Below, piece after piece: positions 18,462 through 27,141 of a stretch of DNA of 64,000 bases. Under the pieces are notes generated by a model. That model was not told the origin of the DNA and did no database searches. It was given only the letters and a program-made list of their open reading frames with translations. The DNA lies in the NCBI RefSeq assembly GCF_019797865.1, contig NZ_CP081869.1:2877501-2941500 (forward strand). Direction: 5' to 3'. Positions within the stretch are counted from its first letter, which is position 1; each line of letters starts with the position of its first letter. Source of the stretch: Chenggangzhangella methanolivorans (GTDB lineage Bacteria > Pseudomonadota > Alphaproteobacteria > Rhizobiales > Methylopilaceae). A program made the translations under genes and the position numbers.

Positions 18462-20933
18462 ATGGTTGAGGCCGCGGCGGCCCTGCCGGTCGACGAGGCG
18501 CTCCCGGGCCTGATGGCGGCGCTCGCCGCGGGGCCCTCGGCGGTGGTCGTCGCGCCGCCCGGCGCGGGCAAGACGACGCGGGTTCCGCTCGCGCTGCTTT
18601 CCGCTCCCTGGCGGGGCGACGGCAAGATCCTCGTGCTGGAGCCGCGCCGGCTCGCGGCCCGCGGGGCGGCGGCGCGCATGGCGCAAACCCTTGGGGAGTC
18701 AGTCGGGGAGACGGTCGGCCTTCGGGTCCGGCTCGGCTCGAAGGTTTCGGCGAGGACCCGGATCGAGGTCGTCACCGACGGCGTCTTCGCCCGCATGATC
18801 GTCGACGACCCGGAGCTTGCGGGGGTCGCCGCGGTGCTGTTCGACGAGTTCCACGAGCGCTCGTTGGACGCCGATCTCGGCCTCGCGCTCGCGCTCGACG
18901 CGCAATCCGGACTGCGCGAGGATCTTCGCGTGCTTGTGATGTCCGCGACCCTCGACGGCGCGCGCGTCGCGCGGCTGCTCGGACCGTCGGCTCAGGTGAT
19001 CGAAAGCCAGGGCCGCGCCTTTCCGGTCGAGACCCGCCACCTTCCCCGCGATCCGCGCGCAAGGGTCGAGGACGCGACGGCCTCGGCGATCCGCCGCGCG
19101 CTCGCCGAGGAGACGGGAAGCGTTCTCGCCTTCCTGCCGGGCCGCGCCGAGATCCGCCGCACGGCCGAGCGGCTGGAGGGGCTCGCCGGATCCGTCGAGG
19201 TCGTCGAGCTTCATGGCGGGCTCGATCCGCGCCAGCAGGACCGCGCCGTCGCGCCGGCCGAGCCCGGCGCCCGCAAGGTCGTGCTCGCGACCTCGATCGC
19301 CGAGACCTCGCTCACGATCCAGGGCGTGCGCATCGTCGTCGACTGCGGGCTCGCGCGCGTGCCCCGCCACGAGGCGTCGCTCGGGATCACGCGGCTCGAG
19401 ACCGCCCGCGCCTCCCGCGCCGCCGTCGATCAGCGCCGCGGCCGCGCGGGGCGCACCGAGCCCGGCGTCTGCTACCGCCTCTGGGAAGAGGCCGCGACCG
19501 CCAGCCTGCCTCCTTTCGCCGAGCCCGAGATCCTGGCCTCCGACCTCGGCTCCTTCCTGCTCGACCTCGCGGCCTGGGGCGTCTCGGACCCCGCGACGCT
19601 CGCTTTTCTCGATCCGCCGCCGGCGTCGGCTCTCGCCGAGGCGCGCGCCTCGCTCGCCTCGCTCGGCGCGCTCGACGCCGACGGACGGCTGACGGAGCGC
19701 GGCGAGAAAATCCGCTCGATCGCCCTGCCGCCGCGGCTCGCCGGCATGCTGCTCGACGCCGTTCCGGAGGGCGACGGACCGCTCGCGGCCGCCGTGGCGC
19801 TGCTCGCCGTCGAGCGCGGCCTCGGGGGCGATGGTCCCGACCTCGGCCGCCGGCTCGACCGCTTCTTGCGCGAACGCGGCCCAAGAGCCGAGGACGCGCG
19901 GCGCCTCTCCGAAACATGGCTTCGCGCCGCCGGCGGAAAGCCCGGCGCGATCGACGTCTCTCGCGCAGGCCTGGTGGCGGCGAAAGGCTTTCCGGACCGG
20001 ATCGCCAAGGCGCGCGGCGGGCGTCCGGGGCAGTTCCTGCTCGCCAACGGCCGCGGCGCGGCGCTCGATGAAACGGAAGCGCTCGCGCGCGAGCCGTTCC
20101 TCGCCGTGCTTGATCTCACCGGCGTCGCGCAGCAGGGGCGCATCCTCCTCGCGGCGGCGCTGACCGAGGCGGAGGCGGTGGAGGCCGCCGGCGACGGCGT
20201 CCAGTCGCGCGAGGAGGTCGAGTTCGACGAGGCCGTGGCCGCCGTCCGTGGACGGGCGCGGCGCAAGCTCGGCGCGATCACGCTCGGCGAGCGGCCGCTG
20301 ACGGTGAAGCCGTCGCCCGAGACCGCGGCGGCGCTGGCGGAGGGCCTCGCCCGGCGCGGGATCGACCGCCTGCCCTGGAGCGACGCCGCGCGGGCGCTGC
20401 GGGCCCGCGTCGGGTTCCTCGCGAACGCCGAGCCCGACGGCGGCTGGCCGGACCTTTCCGATGAAGCGCTGTCGGCGAACGCCGCCGAGTGGCTGGCGCC
20501 GTTCATCGGCGACGCGACGGCGCTCCGCGACGTCGGAGCCGACGACCTCGGAAACGCGCTGTCGGCGCTCGTGCCTTACGATCTCCGTCGCCGTCTCGAC
20601 GCCGAGGCGCCGAGCCACTTTGAAGCGCCGACCGGCTCCACCGTCCCGATCGACTATGCGGGCGAGGACGCGCCCGCGATCGAGATCCGGGTGCAGGAGC
20701 TGTTCGGTCTTGCGCGCCATCCGTCCATCGCGGGCGGCCGCCTGCCGCTGACGCTGCGGCTGACCTCGCCGGCGCGCCGGCCCATCCAGGTGACGCGCGA
20801 CCTGCCGGGCTTCTGGGCCGGCTCCTGGCGCGACGTGCGCGCCGAGATGCGCGGGCGCTATCCGAGGCATCCATGGCCCGAGGATCCGGCGAACGCGGCG
20901 CCCACGACGCGAGCGAAGCCGCGCGGGACGTGA
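18462..20933 (+). CDS. hrpB: ATP-dependent helicase HrpB
   Basis: DEAH/RHA-type helicase of the HrpB family; its bacterial role is poorly defined. The 823-residue protein is uninterrupted. Motif I is [13 protein letters not shown], Ia [22 protein letters not shown] (variant of DEAH), [27 protein letters not shown], and [15 protein letters not shown]. The C-terminal HrpB-specific region ends with [19 protein letters not shown]. The ATG at 18462 is used; an overlapping ATG nine bases earlier is out of frame. Downstream begins a tandem repeat array. Confidence 0.95.
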   Translation: MVEAAAALPVDEALPGLMAALAAGPSAVVVAPPGAGKTTRVPLALLSAPWRGDGKILVLEPRRLAARGAAARMAQTLGESVGETVGLRVRLGSKVSARTRIEVVTDGVFARMIVDDPELAGVAAVLFDEFHERSLDADLGLALALDAQSGLREDLRVLVMSATLDGARVARLLGPSAQVIESQGRAFPVETRHLPRDPRARVEDATASAIRRALAEETGSVLAFLPGRAEIRRTAERLEGLAGSVEVVELHGGLDPRQQDRAVAPAEPGARKVVLATSIAETSLTIQGVRIVVDCGLARVPRHEASLGITRLETARASRAAVDQRRGRAGRTEPGVCYRLWEEAATASLPPFAEPEILASDLGSFLLDLAAWGVSDPATLAFLDPPPASALAEARASLASLGALDADGRLTERGEKIRSIALPPRLAGMLLDAVPEGDGPLAAAVALLAVERGLGGDGPDLGRRLDRFLRERGPRAEDARRLSETWLRAAGGKPGAIDVSRAGLVAAKGFPDRIAKARGGRPGQFLLANGRGAALDETEALAREPFLAVLDLTGVAQQGRILLAAALTEAEAVEAAGDGVQSREEVEFDEAVAAVRGRARRKLGAITLGERPLTVKPSPETAAALAEGLARRGIDRLPWSDAARALRARVGFLANAEPDGGWPDLSDEALSANAAEWLAPFIGDATALRDVGADDLGNALSALVPYDLRRRLDAEAPSHFEAPTGSTVPIDYAGEDAPAIEIRVQELFGLARHPSIAGGRLPLTLRLTSPARRPIQVTRDLPGFWAGSWRDVRAEMRGRYPRHPWPEDPANAAPTTRAKPRGT

Positions 20934-20935
20934 GG

Positions 20936-21466
20936 CCGCCGTTCGAGAAGGCGCGTGAGCCCGAACCCGTCATCCCGGGCCTGACCCGGGATCCAGAACC
21001 GACGCCGGTCGAGCCTTTCGCGGCGACGTTTCGGTTCTGGATCCCGGCTCTCCGGCCGGGATGACGGGCGGGCGGATCCGGCGATCGCCGCTGCGACGAA
21101 GCGGGGCAGGCGCGGACGGCGAGGGCCGCCGTTCGAGAGGGCGCATGACCCCGAACCCGTCATCCCGGGCCTGACCCGGGATCCAGAACCGACGCCGGTC
21201 GAGCCGTTCGCGGCGACGTCTCGGTTCTGGATCCCGGCTCTTCGGCCGGGATGACCGGCTGCGGATCCGGCGTTCGCCGCTGCGACGAAGCAGGCGCAGG
21301 CGCGGACGGCGAGGGCCGCCGTTCGAGAGGGCGCGTGAGCCCGAACCCGTCATCCCGGGCCTGACCCGGGATCCAGAACCGACGCCGGTCGAGCCTTTCG
21401 CGGCGACGTTTCGGTTCTGGATCCCGGCTCTTCGGCCGGGATGACGGGCGGCGGATCCGGCGCCTC
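20936..21466. repeat. Tandem array, 190-bp period, about 2.8 copies, each with a palindromic core
   Basis: Copies begin at equivalent points 20936, 21126 and 21316, an exact 190-base period; the third is cut off near 21466. Each holds a palindromic core whose left arm is GTCATCCCGGGCCTGACCC then GGGATCCAGAACC and whose right arm is GGTTCTGGATCCCGGCTC then CGGCCGGGATGAC. Copies differ by a few substitutions (for example GCCTTTCG versus GCCGTTCG), so they are not simple assembly duplicates. The same core recurs at 41684-42266. It fills the hrpB-ffh gap; the rest up to 21646 (about 180 bases) is the ffh leader with no other feature seen. Confidence 0.9.
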
Positions 21467-21646
21467 GCGCGCCGAGCATTGATTTTCCCGGCCTTTCCCT
21501 GTAGGGCTCGTCCCATCTGACGAGGCCAGTCCTCCCGCAAAGCCCTCCGATCCCTTGAGTTCGCAGGGTCAACGTCCGCCAGCGCGTCGCGCCCGCGGGC
21601 GCGTTTTGCGTTGGGGCGAACCTCGTCGAACAGGACAAACGACCTG

Positions 21647-23179
21647 ATGTTCGACGCTCTGCAGGACCGCCTCGGCGGCATTCTCGACCGGCTCACCCGG
21701 CGCGGCGCCCTCACCGAGGGCGACGTCGCCGAGGCGATGCGCGAGGTCCGCCGCGCGCTGCTCGAGGCCGACGTCGCGCTCGAGGTCGCGCGGAGCTTCG
21801 TCGACAAGGTCAAGGAACGCGCCGTCGGCGTCGAGGTCGTGAAGTCGGTCACGCCCGGCCAGATGGTCGTCAAGATCGTCCATGACGAGCTCGTCGCCAT
21901 GCTGGGCTCGGACGCGCAAGGGATCAGCCTTGCGGCCGCCGCCCCCGTGCCGATCCTGATGGTCGGCCTGCAGGGCTCGGGCAAGACGACCTCGACGGCC
22001 AAGATCGCCAAGCGCCTGACGACGCGGGAGAAGCGCAAGGTCCTGATGGCCTCGCTCGACACGCGCCGTCCCGCCGCGATGGAGCAGTTGGCCACCCTCG
22101 GCAAGCAGACCGAGGTCGCCACGCTCCCGATCGTCGCCGGCCAGACCGCGGTGCAGATCGCCAAGCGCGCCATGGAGGCGGGCCGGCTCGGCGGCTACGA
22201 CGTGGTGCTGCTCGACACAGCCGGCCGCACCACGCTCGACGACGCCCTCATGGCCGAGGTCGTCGAGGTCAAGAAGGCCGTCAACCCGCATGAGGTGCTG
22301 CTGGTCGCCGACGCGCTGACCGGCCAGGACGCGGTGACGACCGCCCGCGCCTTCGACGCCGCGCTCGGCATCACCGGCCTCGTTCTCACCCGCCTCGACG
22401 GCGACGGCCGCGGCGGCGCCGCGCTCTCGATGCGCGCCGTCACCGGCAAGCCCATCAAGCTCGTGGGCGTCGGCGAGCGCTTCGACCAGGTCGACGAGTT
22501 CGATCCCCGCCGCGTGGCGAACCGCATCCTCGGCCAGGGCGACGTCGTCGCGCTCGTCGAGAAGGCGGCGGCCTCGATTGACGCCGAGCAGGCCCAGAAG
22601 GCCGCCGAGCGGATGCGCAAGGGTCAGTTCGACCTGAACGACCTGAAGGGCCAGCTGAGCCAGATGCAGAAGCTCGGCGGCATGTCGGGCGTGATGTCGA
22701 TGATGCCGGGCGTCGCCAATCTCAAGAAGCAGATGGCCGGCGCCAACATCGACGAGAGCGTGTTCAAGCGGCAGGCCGCGATCATCGACTCGATGACCAA
22801 GGACGAGCGGCGCAACCCCGACATCCTGAAGGCCTCCCGCAAGAAGCGCATCGCCGCGGGCTCGGGCTCCAAGGTCGAGGACGTCAACAAGCTCCTCAAG
22901 ATGCATCGGCAGATGGCCGACATGATGAAGATGATGGGCAAGGCCGGGAAGTCCGGCCGCGGGCCCCTCGCCGGTCTCGGCGCCGCGCTCGGCTTCGGCG
23001 GGGCTGCGCCGCAGATCCCGCCGGAGGCGATGGAGGAATTGAAGCAGGGGAAGATGCCGCAAGGCCTTCCCCCCGGTTTTCCGGGCGGCGGCGGCATTCC
23101 GCCGACCTTCCCGGGCCTGGGCGCCGGCCCGAAGCTTCCCGGATTGGGCGGCTTCCCGGGGCTTGGGAAGAAGAAGTGA
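21647..23179 (+). CDS. ffh: Signal recognition particle protein Ffh
   Basis: GTPase of the signal recognition particle, which binds signal sequences with 4.5S RNA and targets ribosomes to the membrane. Domains in order are the N domain (LQDRLGGILDRLTRRG), the G domain with GLQGSGKTTSTAK, DTRRPAAMEQL, LLDTAGRTTLDD, TRLDGDGRGGAAL and GVGERFDQ, and the methionine-rich M domain (MQKLGGMSGVMSMMPG, MHRQMADMMKMMG). The protein has 510 residues with a Pro/Gly-rich tail (FPGGGGIPPTFPGLG). The ATG at 21647 starts MFDALQDRL. rpsP and rimM follow, the usual alphaproteobacterial order. Confidence 0.97.
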   Translation: MFDALQDRLGGILDRLTRRGALTEGDVAEAMREVRRALLEADVALEVARSFVDKVKERAVGVEVVKSVTPGQMVVKIVHDELVAMLGSDAQGISLAAAAPVPILMVGLQGSGKTTSTAKIAKRLTTREKRKVLMASLDTRRPAAMEQLATLGKQTEVATLPIVAGQTAVQIAKRAMEAGRLGGYDVVLLDTAGRTTLDDALMAEVVEVKKAVNPHEVLLVADALTGQDAVTTARAFDAALGITGLVLTRLDGDGRGGAALSMRAVTGKPIKLVGVGERFDQVDEFDPRRVANRILGQGDVVALVEKAAASIDAEQAQKAAERMRKGQFDLNDLKGQLSQMQKLGGMSGVMSMMPGVANLKKQMAGANIDESVFKRQAAIIDSMTKDERRNPDILKASRKKRIAAGSGSKVEDVNKLLKMHRQMADMMKMMGKAGKSGRGPLAGLGAALGFGGAAPQIPPEAMEELKQGKMPQGLPPGFPGGGGIPPTFPGLGAGPKLPGLGGFPGLGKKK

Positions 23180-23190
23180 GGAACTGAGGC

Positions 23191-23292
23191 GTCATCCCGG
23201 CCGAAGCGCGAGCGCAGAGCCGGGAGACGTTCTCCGGAAGCGACGTAGATCCTGAAAACGATCCCGGATCGGCCAAGGCCGTCCGGGATGAC
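23191..23292. repeat. Imperfect palindromic intergenic repeat (ffh-rpsP)
   Basis: Begins GTCATCCCGGCCGAAGC and ends GGCCGTCCGGGATGAC, so the ends are inverted copies, with an internal hairpin around the Bam-like GATCC positions. It belongs to the GTCATCCCGG...CCGGGATGAC family seen elsewhere in the window. Confidence 0.7.
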
Positions 23293-23316
23293 GAGAATTG
23301 AAGAAGGAAGACTGAA

Positions 23317-23664
23317 ATGGCCCTGAAGATTCGCCTCGCCCGCGGCGGCGCCAAGAAGCGCCCGTTCTACCGCATCGTCGTCGCCGACTCGCGCTACCCG
23401 CGTGACGGCCGCTTCATCGAGCGCATCGGCTCGTTCAACCCGCTGCTCGACAAGGAAGCGGCCGATCGCGTCGTGCTCGACCTCGAGAAGGCCAAGGAGT
23501 GGCTCGCCAAGGGCGCGACCCCGACCGACCGCGTCCATCGCTTCCTCGACGCCGCGGGCCTGCTGAAGCGCGAAGCGCGCAACAACCCGAAGAAGGCCGA
23601 GCCCGGCAAGAAGGCCCAGGAGCGCGCCGAAGCCGCCGCCAAGGCCGCCGAAGCCGCCGAGTAA
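23317..23664 (+). CDS. rpsP: 30S ribosomal protein S16
   Basis: Small-subunit ribosomal protein needed for 30S assembly. The protein has 115 residues; the N-terminal [26 protein letters not shown] and [13 protein letters not shown] are canonical S16. The C-terminal extension is Lys/Ala/Glu-rich ([24 protein letters not shown]), common in Rhizobiales. GGAAG precedes the ATG. rimM follows after a palindromic repeat, matching the usual S16-RimM pairing. Confidence 0.97.
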   Translation: MALKIRLARGGAKKRPFYRIVVADSRYPRDGRFIERIGSFNPLLDKEAADRVVLDLEKAKEWLAKGATPTDRVHRFLDAAGLLKREARNNPKKAEPGKKAQERAEAAAKAAEAAE

Positions 23665-23680
23665 TCCGGCTTTAAAGGAC

Positions 23681-23885
23681 GTCATCCCGGACGGGCGAAG
23701 CCCGAGCCGGGATCGTCTCGCCGTCGAGCTGCAAGAACCGCCGCCGTCGTCCTCGGGCTTGACCCGAGGACCCATCTTCGGCGTCGAGTTCGTCGTTTGA
23801 CGTGGATGGTCCGGTCAAGCCGGACCATGACGAGCCTTATTCTGACGACGATCCCGGCTTGGCGCGTCGCGCCGTCCGGGATGAC
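23681..23885. repeat. Composite palindromic repeat (rpsP-rimM)
   Basis: The outer arms GTCATCCCGGACGG and CCGTCCGGGATGAC are inverted copies about 180 bases apart. Nested inside are two separate hairpins: GTCCTCGGGCTTGACCCGAGGAC (around 23750-23772) and TGGTCCGGTCAAGCCGGACCA (around 23805-23826). The whole gap between the two genes is made of such elements. Confidence 0.75.
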
Positions 23886-23899
23886 GCTAGGCCCACTCC

Positions 23900-24451
23900 A
23901 TGGTGTCTCCCCGCCTCGTCCAGATCGCCGTGATCGGCGCGCCGCATGGCGTGCGCGGCGAGGCGCGGGTGAAGACGTTTACGCAAGACCCGCTGTCGCT
24001 TGAGGCCTACGGCCCGCTCACCGTCGGCGAGGGGCCGGCGACGCTCAAGGTCGCGTCGCTGCGCGTCCTCAAAGACGACATGGTGGTGGCGCGCTTCGAG
24101 GGCGTCTCCACCCGCGAGGCCGTCCAGGCGCTGACGGGCAAGACGTTGTCGGTCGCTCGCGAGAAACTGCCCGCGACCGACGACGAGGACGACTTCTACC
24201 ACGCCGACCTGATCGGCCTGCGGGCCGAGCGCGCCGACGGAACGCTCGTCGGCGAGGTGACGGCCGTGCCGAACTACGGCGCGGACGACCTGATCGAGAT
24301 CCGCCTCGCGGGCGAACGCCGCACCGCGCTGCTGCCGTTCACCAAGGCGGTTGTTCCGGTGGTCGACGTCGCGGGCGGGCGCGTGGTGGTCGAGCCGCCC
24401 GAAGGCGCGCTCGAAGCCGCGAAGCCCGCTGACGACGGCAAGGACGGCTAG
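23900..24451 (+). CDS. rimM: Ribosome maturation factor RimM
   Basis: Assists 30S head maturation by binding S19. The 183-residue protein has the N-terminal RimM barrel (VQIAVIGAPHGVRGEARVKTF, FEGVSTREAVQALTGKTL) and the PRC-barrel C-terminal domain (DDFYHADLIGL, VGEVTAVPNYGADDLIEI, LLPFTKAVVPVVD, VVVEPPEGAL). Normally trmD and rplS follow on the same strand; here an inverted repeat and then the opposing polyketide operon follow. Confidence 0.95.
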   Translation: MVSPRLVQIAVIGAPHGVRGEARVKTFTQDPLSLEAYGPLTVGEGPATLKVASLRVLKDDMVVARFEGVSTREAVQALTGKTLSVAREKLPATDDEDDFYHADLIGLRAERADGTLVGEVTAVPNYGADDLIEIRLAGERRTALLPFTKAVVPVVDVAGGRVVVEPPEGALEAAKPADDGKDG

Positions 24452-24480
24452 CGCCCATTTCCACGTGGAACATCTCGGTC

Positions 24481-24574
24481 GTCATGCCCGAGCTTTGCTC
24501 GGTATCCACGACTTTAACGTAGCGCTCCACGTTCCCAGCAAGTCGTGGATACCCCGGCTGCCGCCGGGCATGAC
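24481..24574. repeat. Inverted repeat between rimM and the polyketide operon
   Basis: The outer arms GTCATGCCCG and CGGGCATGAC are perfect inverted copies; internal arms GGTATCCACGACTT and AAGTCGTGGATACC also pair, giving a long cruciform-like hairpin. It lies between convergent genes, so a two-way terminator role is plausible. Its sequence is a different subfamily (GTCATGCCCG) from the GTCATCCCGG elements. Confidence 0.75.
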
Positions 24575-24589
24575 GTCGAGCCGCCGCGG

Positions 24590-25739
24590 CTAAAGCGCCT
24601 TCTCGTAGCCGCCACACCTTCGTACGGGTCGCCGGCATGCCGCGCACGAGATTGAGGATCGGGCGGTTCTCCTCGAGCATCCAGCTCACTTCCAGTCGCT
24701 TCATGCCGGCCGCGCGCGCCTTCAGCACCGCGTCGGCGAGCAGCGCCGAGGCCGCCATCGCGCCGACGCGCGTGCCGCGATAGGCGTGGCGCACGCCGAT
24801 GATCGGCACGCGGGTTCGGCTGACCCCTGAGACCTTGAGGCGCCAGAGCAGCTTCGCCCAGCCGAAGGGAACGAGCCGGCCCTTGAGGTCGCGGATCGCC
24901 TCGTTGAGGTCCGGCGCCATGCACAGCACCCCGATCGGCCGGTCGAACCAGTAGGCGAGCGTCGCCCAGTCCTTCGGCATGATGTCGGCGGCCATCTCGG
25001 CGAGGAACTTGGCCTCCTCCAGCATGGTCGGCACCGAGCCCCAATTGTGCGACCAGGCGTCGTTGTAGACGTCGTTGACGGCGGCGAGCGCGTCGGGGCC
25101 GACGGCGGGCTTCAGCACGAGGTTGGGGCTGTCGCTCCACTTCGCGCGGGCCTTGGCGACCCGCTGCGGGAGGCGGCTGGTCGCCAGATCCCCCTCATAG
25201 CCCATGATGTCCTTCACGGGCCGGAAGCCGAGACGCGTGAGCTGCGCGGCGTAGTATGGCGGGGCGTAGTTGGTGTGGGTGGTCGAGCGCGCGCCGAACC
25301 CTTCCACCTGCAGCCCGCATTCGTGATTGACCGAGGCGCTGTAGGGCCCGCCGATCTTGGTGAGGCCCTTCTCGCGCAGGAAAGCGGCCGCGGCCTCGAA
25401 CAGCGCGTCCCAGACGGCGTCGTCGTCTATGGCTTCGATGAAGCCGAAATGGCCTGCGCCGTCTTTGTGTTTTTCGAGATGCGCGTGGTGCTTGACCGCA
25501 TAGATGCGGCCCACGGGTTCGCCGCCTCGCAGGGCGACGAAAGACTGGCCCTCGTTCGCCCGCGCGAACGGCGTCGCGCCGGGGGTGAGGACGTCGACGG
25601 TCTCTTTCAGCAGCGGCGGCGTGAAGGCCGGATCGTGGCCCTGCGCCACGAGGCTCGCGCGCCAGAACAGCGTGACGTCTTCACGCGTGGCGACCGGCTT
25701 GATCTGGATGGCGCCGGCCGTGGCGCGCGCGGAGGACAA
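24590..25739 (-). CDS. GNAT-fold N-acyltransferase-like protein (YghO-like); frameshift near the end
   Basis: About 382 residues, of the large GNAT-related group that includes E. coli YghO. Visible landmarks are DPAFTPPLLKETVDVL, EPVGRIYAVKHHAHLEKHKD, HFGFIEAIDD, LTKIGGPYSASVNHECGLQVEGF, APPYYAAQLTRLGFRPVKDIMGYEGDL, and the acyl-CoA-site-like second half, RVPIIGVRHAYRGTRVGAMAAS and SWMLEENRPILNLV. One extra base near 24612 hides the natural end (WR, then YEKAL, stop at 24590). The start lies 4 bases after the oxoamine synthase stop, so it is the last gene of the polyketide operon. Bacterial ceramide synthases are GNAT-fold enzymes; by context I infer an N-acylation step here, but the substrate is not shown by the sequence. 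Confidence 0.8.
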
Positions 25740-25743
25740 GGGA

Positions 25744-27141
25744 TCAGCCCGGCCGCGTCGCCTTGGCGAGCGCAGCCGCCATTTTGATGCCGAAGCCGGC
25801 CTTGGCGAGACCGTGATGCTCTTCCGCCGTCAGCGCCACCGCCTCGTCGATCTGCTCGAAGGAATGGTCGGAGGTGATGAAGAACCGAAGCCGCGCCGAA
25901 CGTTCGGGCACCGCCGGATGGACGATCGGCAGCGCGTTGACGCCGCGCTCCAGGAGGCGGTTTGCGAGGTGGACGGCGCGGAGGCTGTCGCCCACCATCA
26001 CCGGCACGATCGCGGTGCCGCTGGCGTCGCCGACGTCGAGGCCGGCCTCCTTGGCCTTCTCGACGAAGCGCTCGCCATTGGCGCGCAGCTTCGCGACGCG
26101 GTCGGGCTCGCGCTTGAGGATGTCGAGGCAGGCGATGGCGGCGGCGGCGACCGCCGGCGGCATGCCGACCGAATAGACGAAGCCCGGGGCGGAGAACTTC
26201 AGGTACTCGACGAGGCTGTGGGAGCCGGCGATGTAGCCGCCGCAGCCCGACATGGTCTTCGACAACGTGCCCATCCAGATGTCGACGTCCTTCGGGTCGA
26301 CGCCGCATTCTTCCGCGATGCCGCCGCCGGTCGCGCCCAGCACGCCGAGCGAATGCGCCTCGTCGACCATCAGCCAGAAGCCGTAGCGGTCGCGCATCTT
26401 CACAAGCCGCTGGAGGTCCGGGAAGTCGCCGTCCATCGAATAGAGACCCTCGACCGCGACCAGAACCCGCTCGTAGGAGTGGCTCTGGCGCACGAGGATT
26501 TCTTCCAGCGCGTCGAGGTCGTTGTGGGCGAACATGCGCCGGTCGGCGCCCGACAGCGTCGCGCCCACGACGATCGAGTTATGGGCGAGCGCGTCATAGA
26601 CGATGAGGTCGCCGGAGCGCATCAGGTGGCCGATCGCCGCGACGTTGGTGGCGTGGCCCGACACGAACACGACCGCGTCGTCGACGCCGTAGAAGCCCGC
26701 GATCTTGTGCTCGAGCTCGCGGTGGATCGGGCGCTCGCCCGCCACCAGCCGGCTCGCCGAGCAGGACACGCCGTAATGGTCGATCGCGGCCTTGGCGGCG
26801 TCGCGGACTTCCGGGTGCCCGTTGAGGCCGAGATAGTTGTAGGACGCGAAGTTGATCGCGGTCTTGCCGTCGATATGCGTGGTCGCGCCCGCGCAGCCGT
26901 CATGCATGCGAAAGAACGGGTTCTGGACGCCGATCAGGTCCGCGACCGCCTGCTGGGTCTTGACGTCCTTCAGCTCCTGAAGGTCGGCGAAGCGGTCGCC
27001 GCGCTTGGCGCGCCGCGTCACGACGGTCGGCGACGGGCCCGCGGGCCGTTCGGCTTCCACCTTCGGCTGGGCGCGGATCGCGCCCAGGATTCCGTCCTTC
27101 GCGGAGCGCGACAGCGCTCCGATGCCACGCCGTGAGCTCAT
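25744..27141 (-). CDS. Alpha-oxoamine synthase family aminotransferase (serine palmitoyltransferase-like)
   Basis: PLP enzyme of the class that joins an acyl thioester to an amino acid with loss of CO2 (SPT, KBL, BioF, ALAS). The 465-residue protein has an N-terminal extension of about 90 residues, then FASYNYLGLNGHPEV, GVSCSASRLVAGERPIHRELE, FVSGHATNVAAIG, VDEAHSLGVLGATGGGIAEE (Asp260 and His263 contact PLP) and the Schiff-base lysine Lys295 in WMGTLSKTMSGCGGYI. Intact frame. Its start overlaps the PKS stop by ATGA and its stop is 4 bases before the GNAT gene. The fused context implies that its acyl donor is the ACP-bound polyketide. The amino-acid substrate (serine, alanine or glycine) cannot be read from the sequence. 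Confidence 0.9.
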   Translation of the reverse strand: MSSRRGIGALSRSAKDGILGAIRAQPKVEAERPAGPSPTVVTRRAKRGDRFADLQELKDVKTQQAVADLIGVQNPFFRMHDGCAGATTHIDGKTAINFASYNYLGLNGHPEVRDAAKAAIDHYGVSCSASRLVAGERPIHRELEHKIAGFYGVDDAVVFVSGHATNVAAIGHLMRSGDLIVYDALAHNSIVVGATLSGADRRMFAHNDLDALEEILVRQSHSYERVLVAVEGLYSMDGDFPDLQRLVKMRDRYGFWLMVDEAHSLGVLGATGGGIAEECGVDPKDVDIWMGTLSKTMSGCGGYIAGSHSLVEYLKFSAPGFVYSVGMPPAVAAAAIACLDILKREPDRVAKLRANGERFVEKAKEAGLDVGDASGTAIVPVMVGDSLRAVHLANRLLERGVNALPIVHPAVPERSARLRFFITSDHSFEQIDEAVALTAEEHHGLAKAGFGIKMAAALAKATRPG

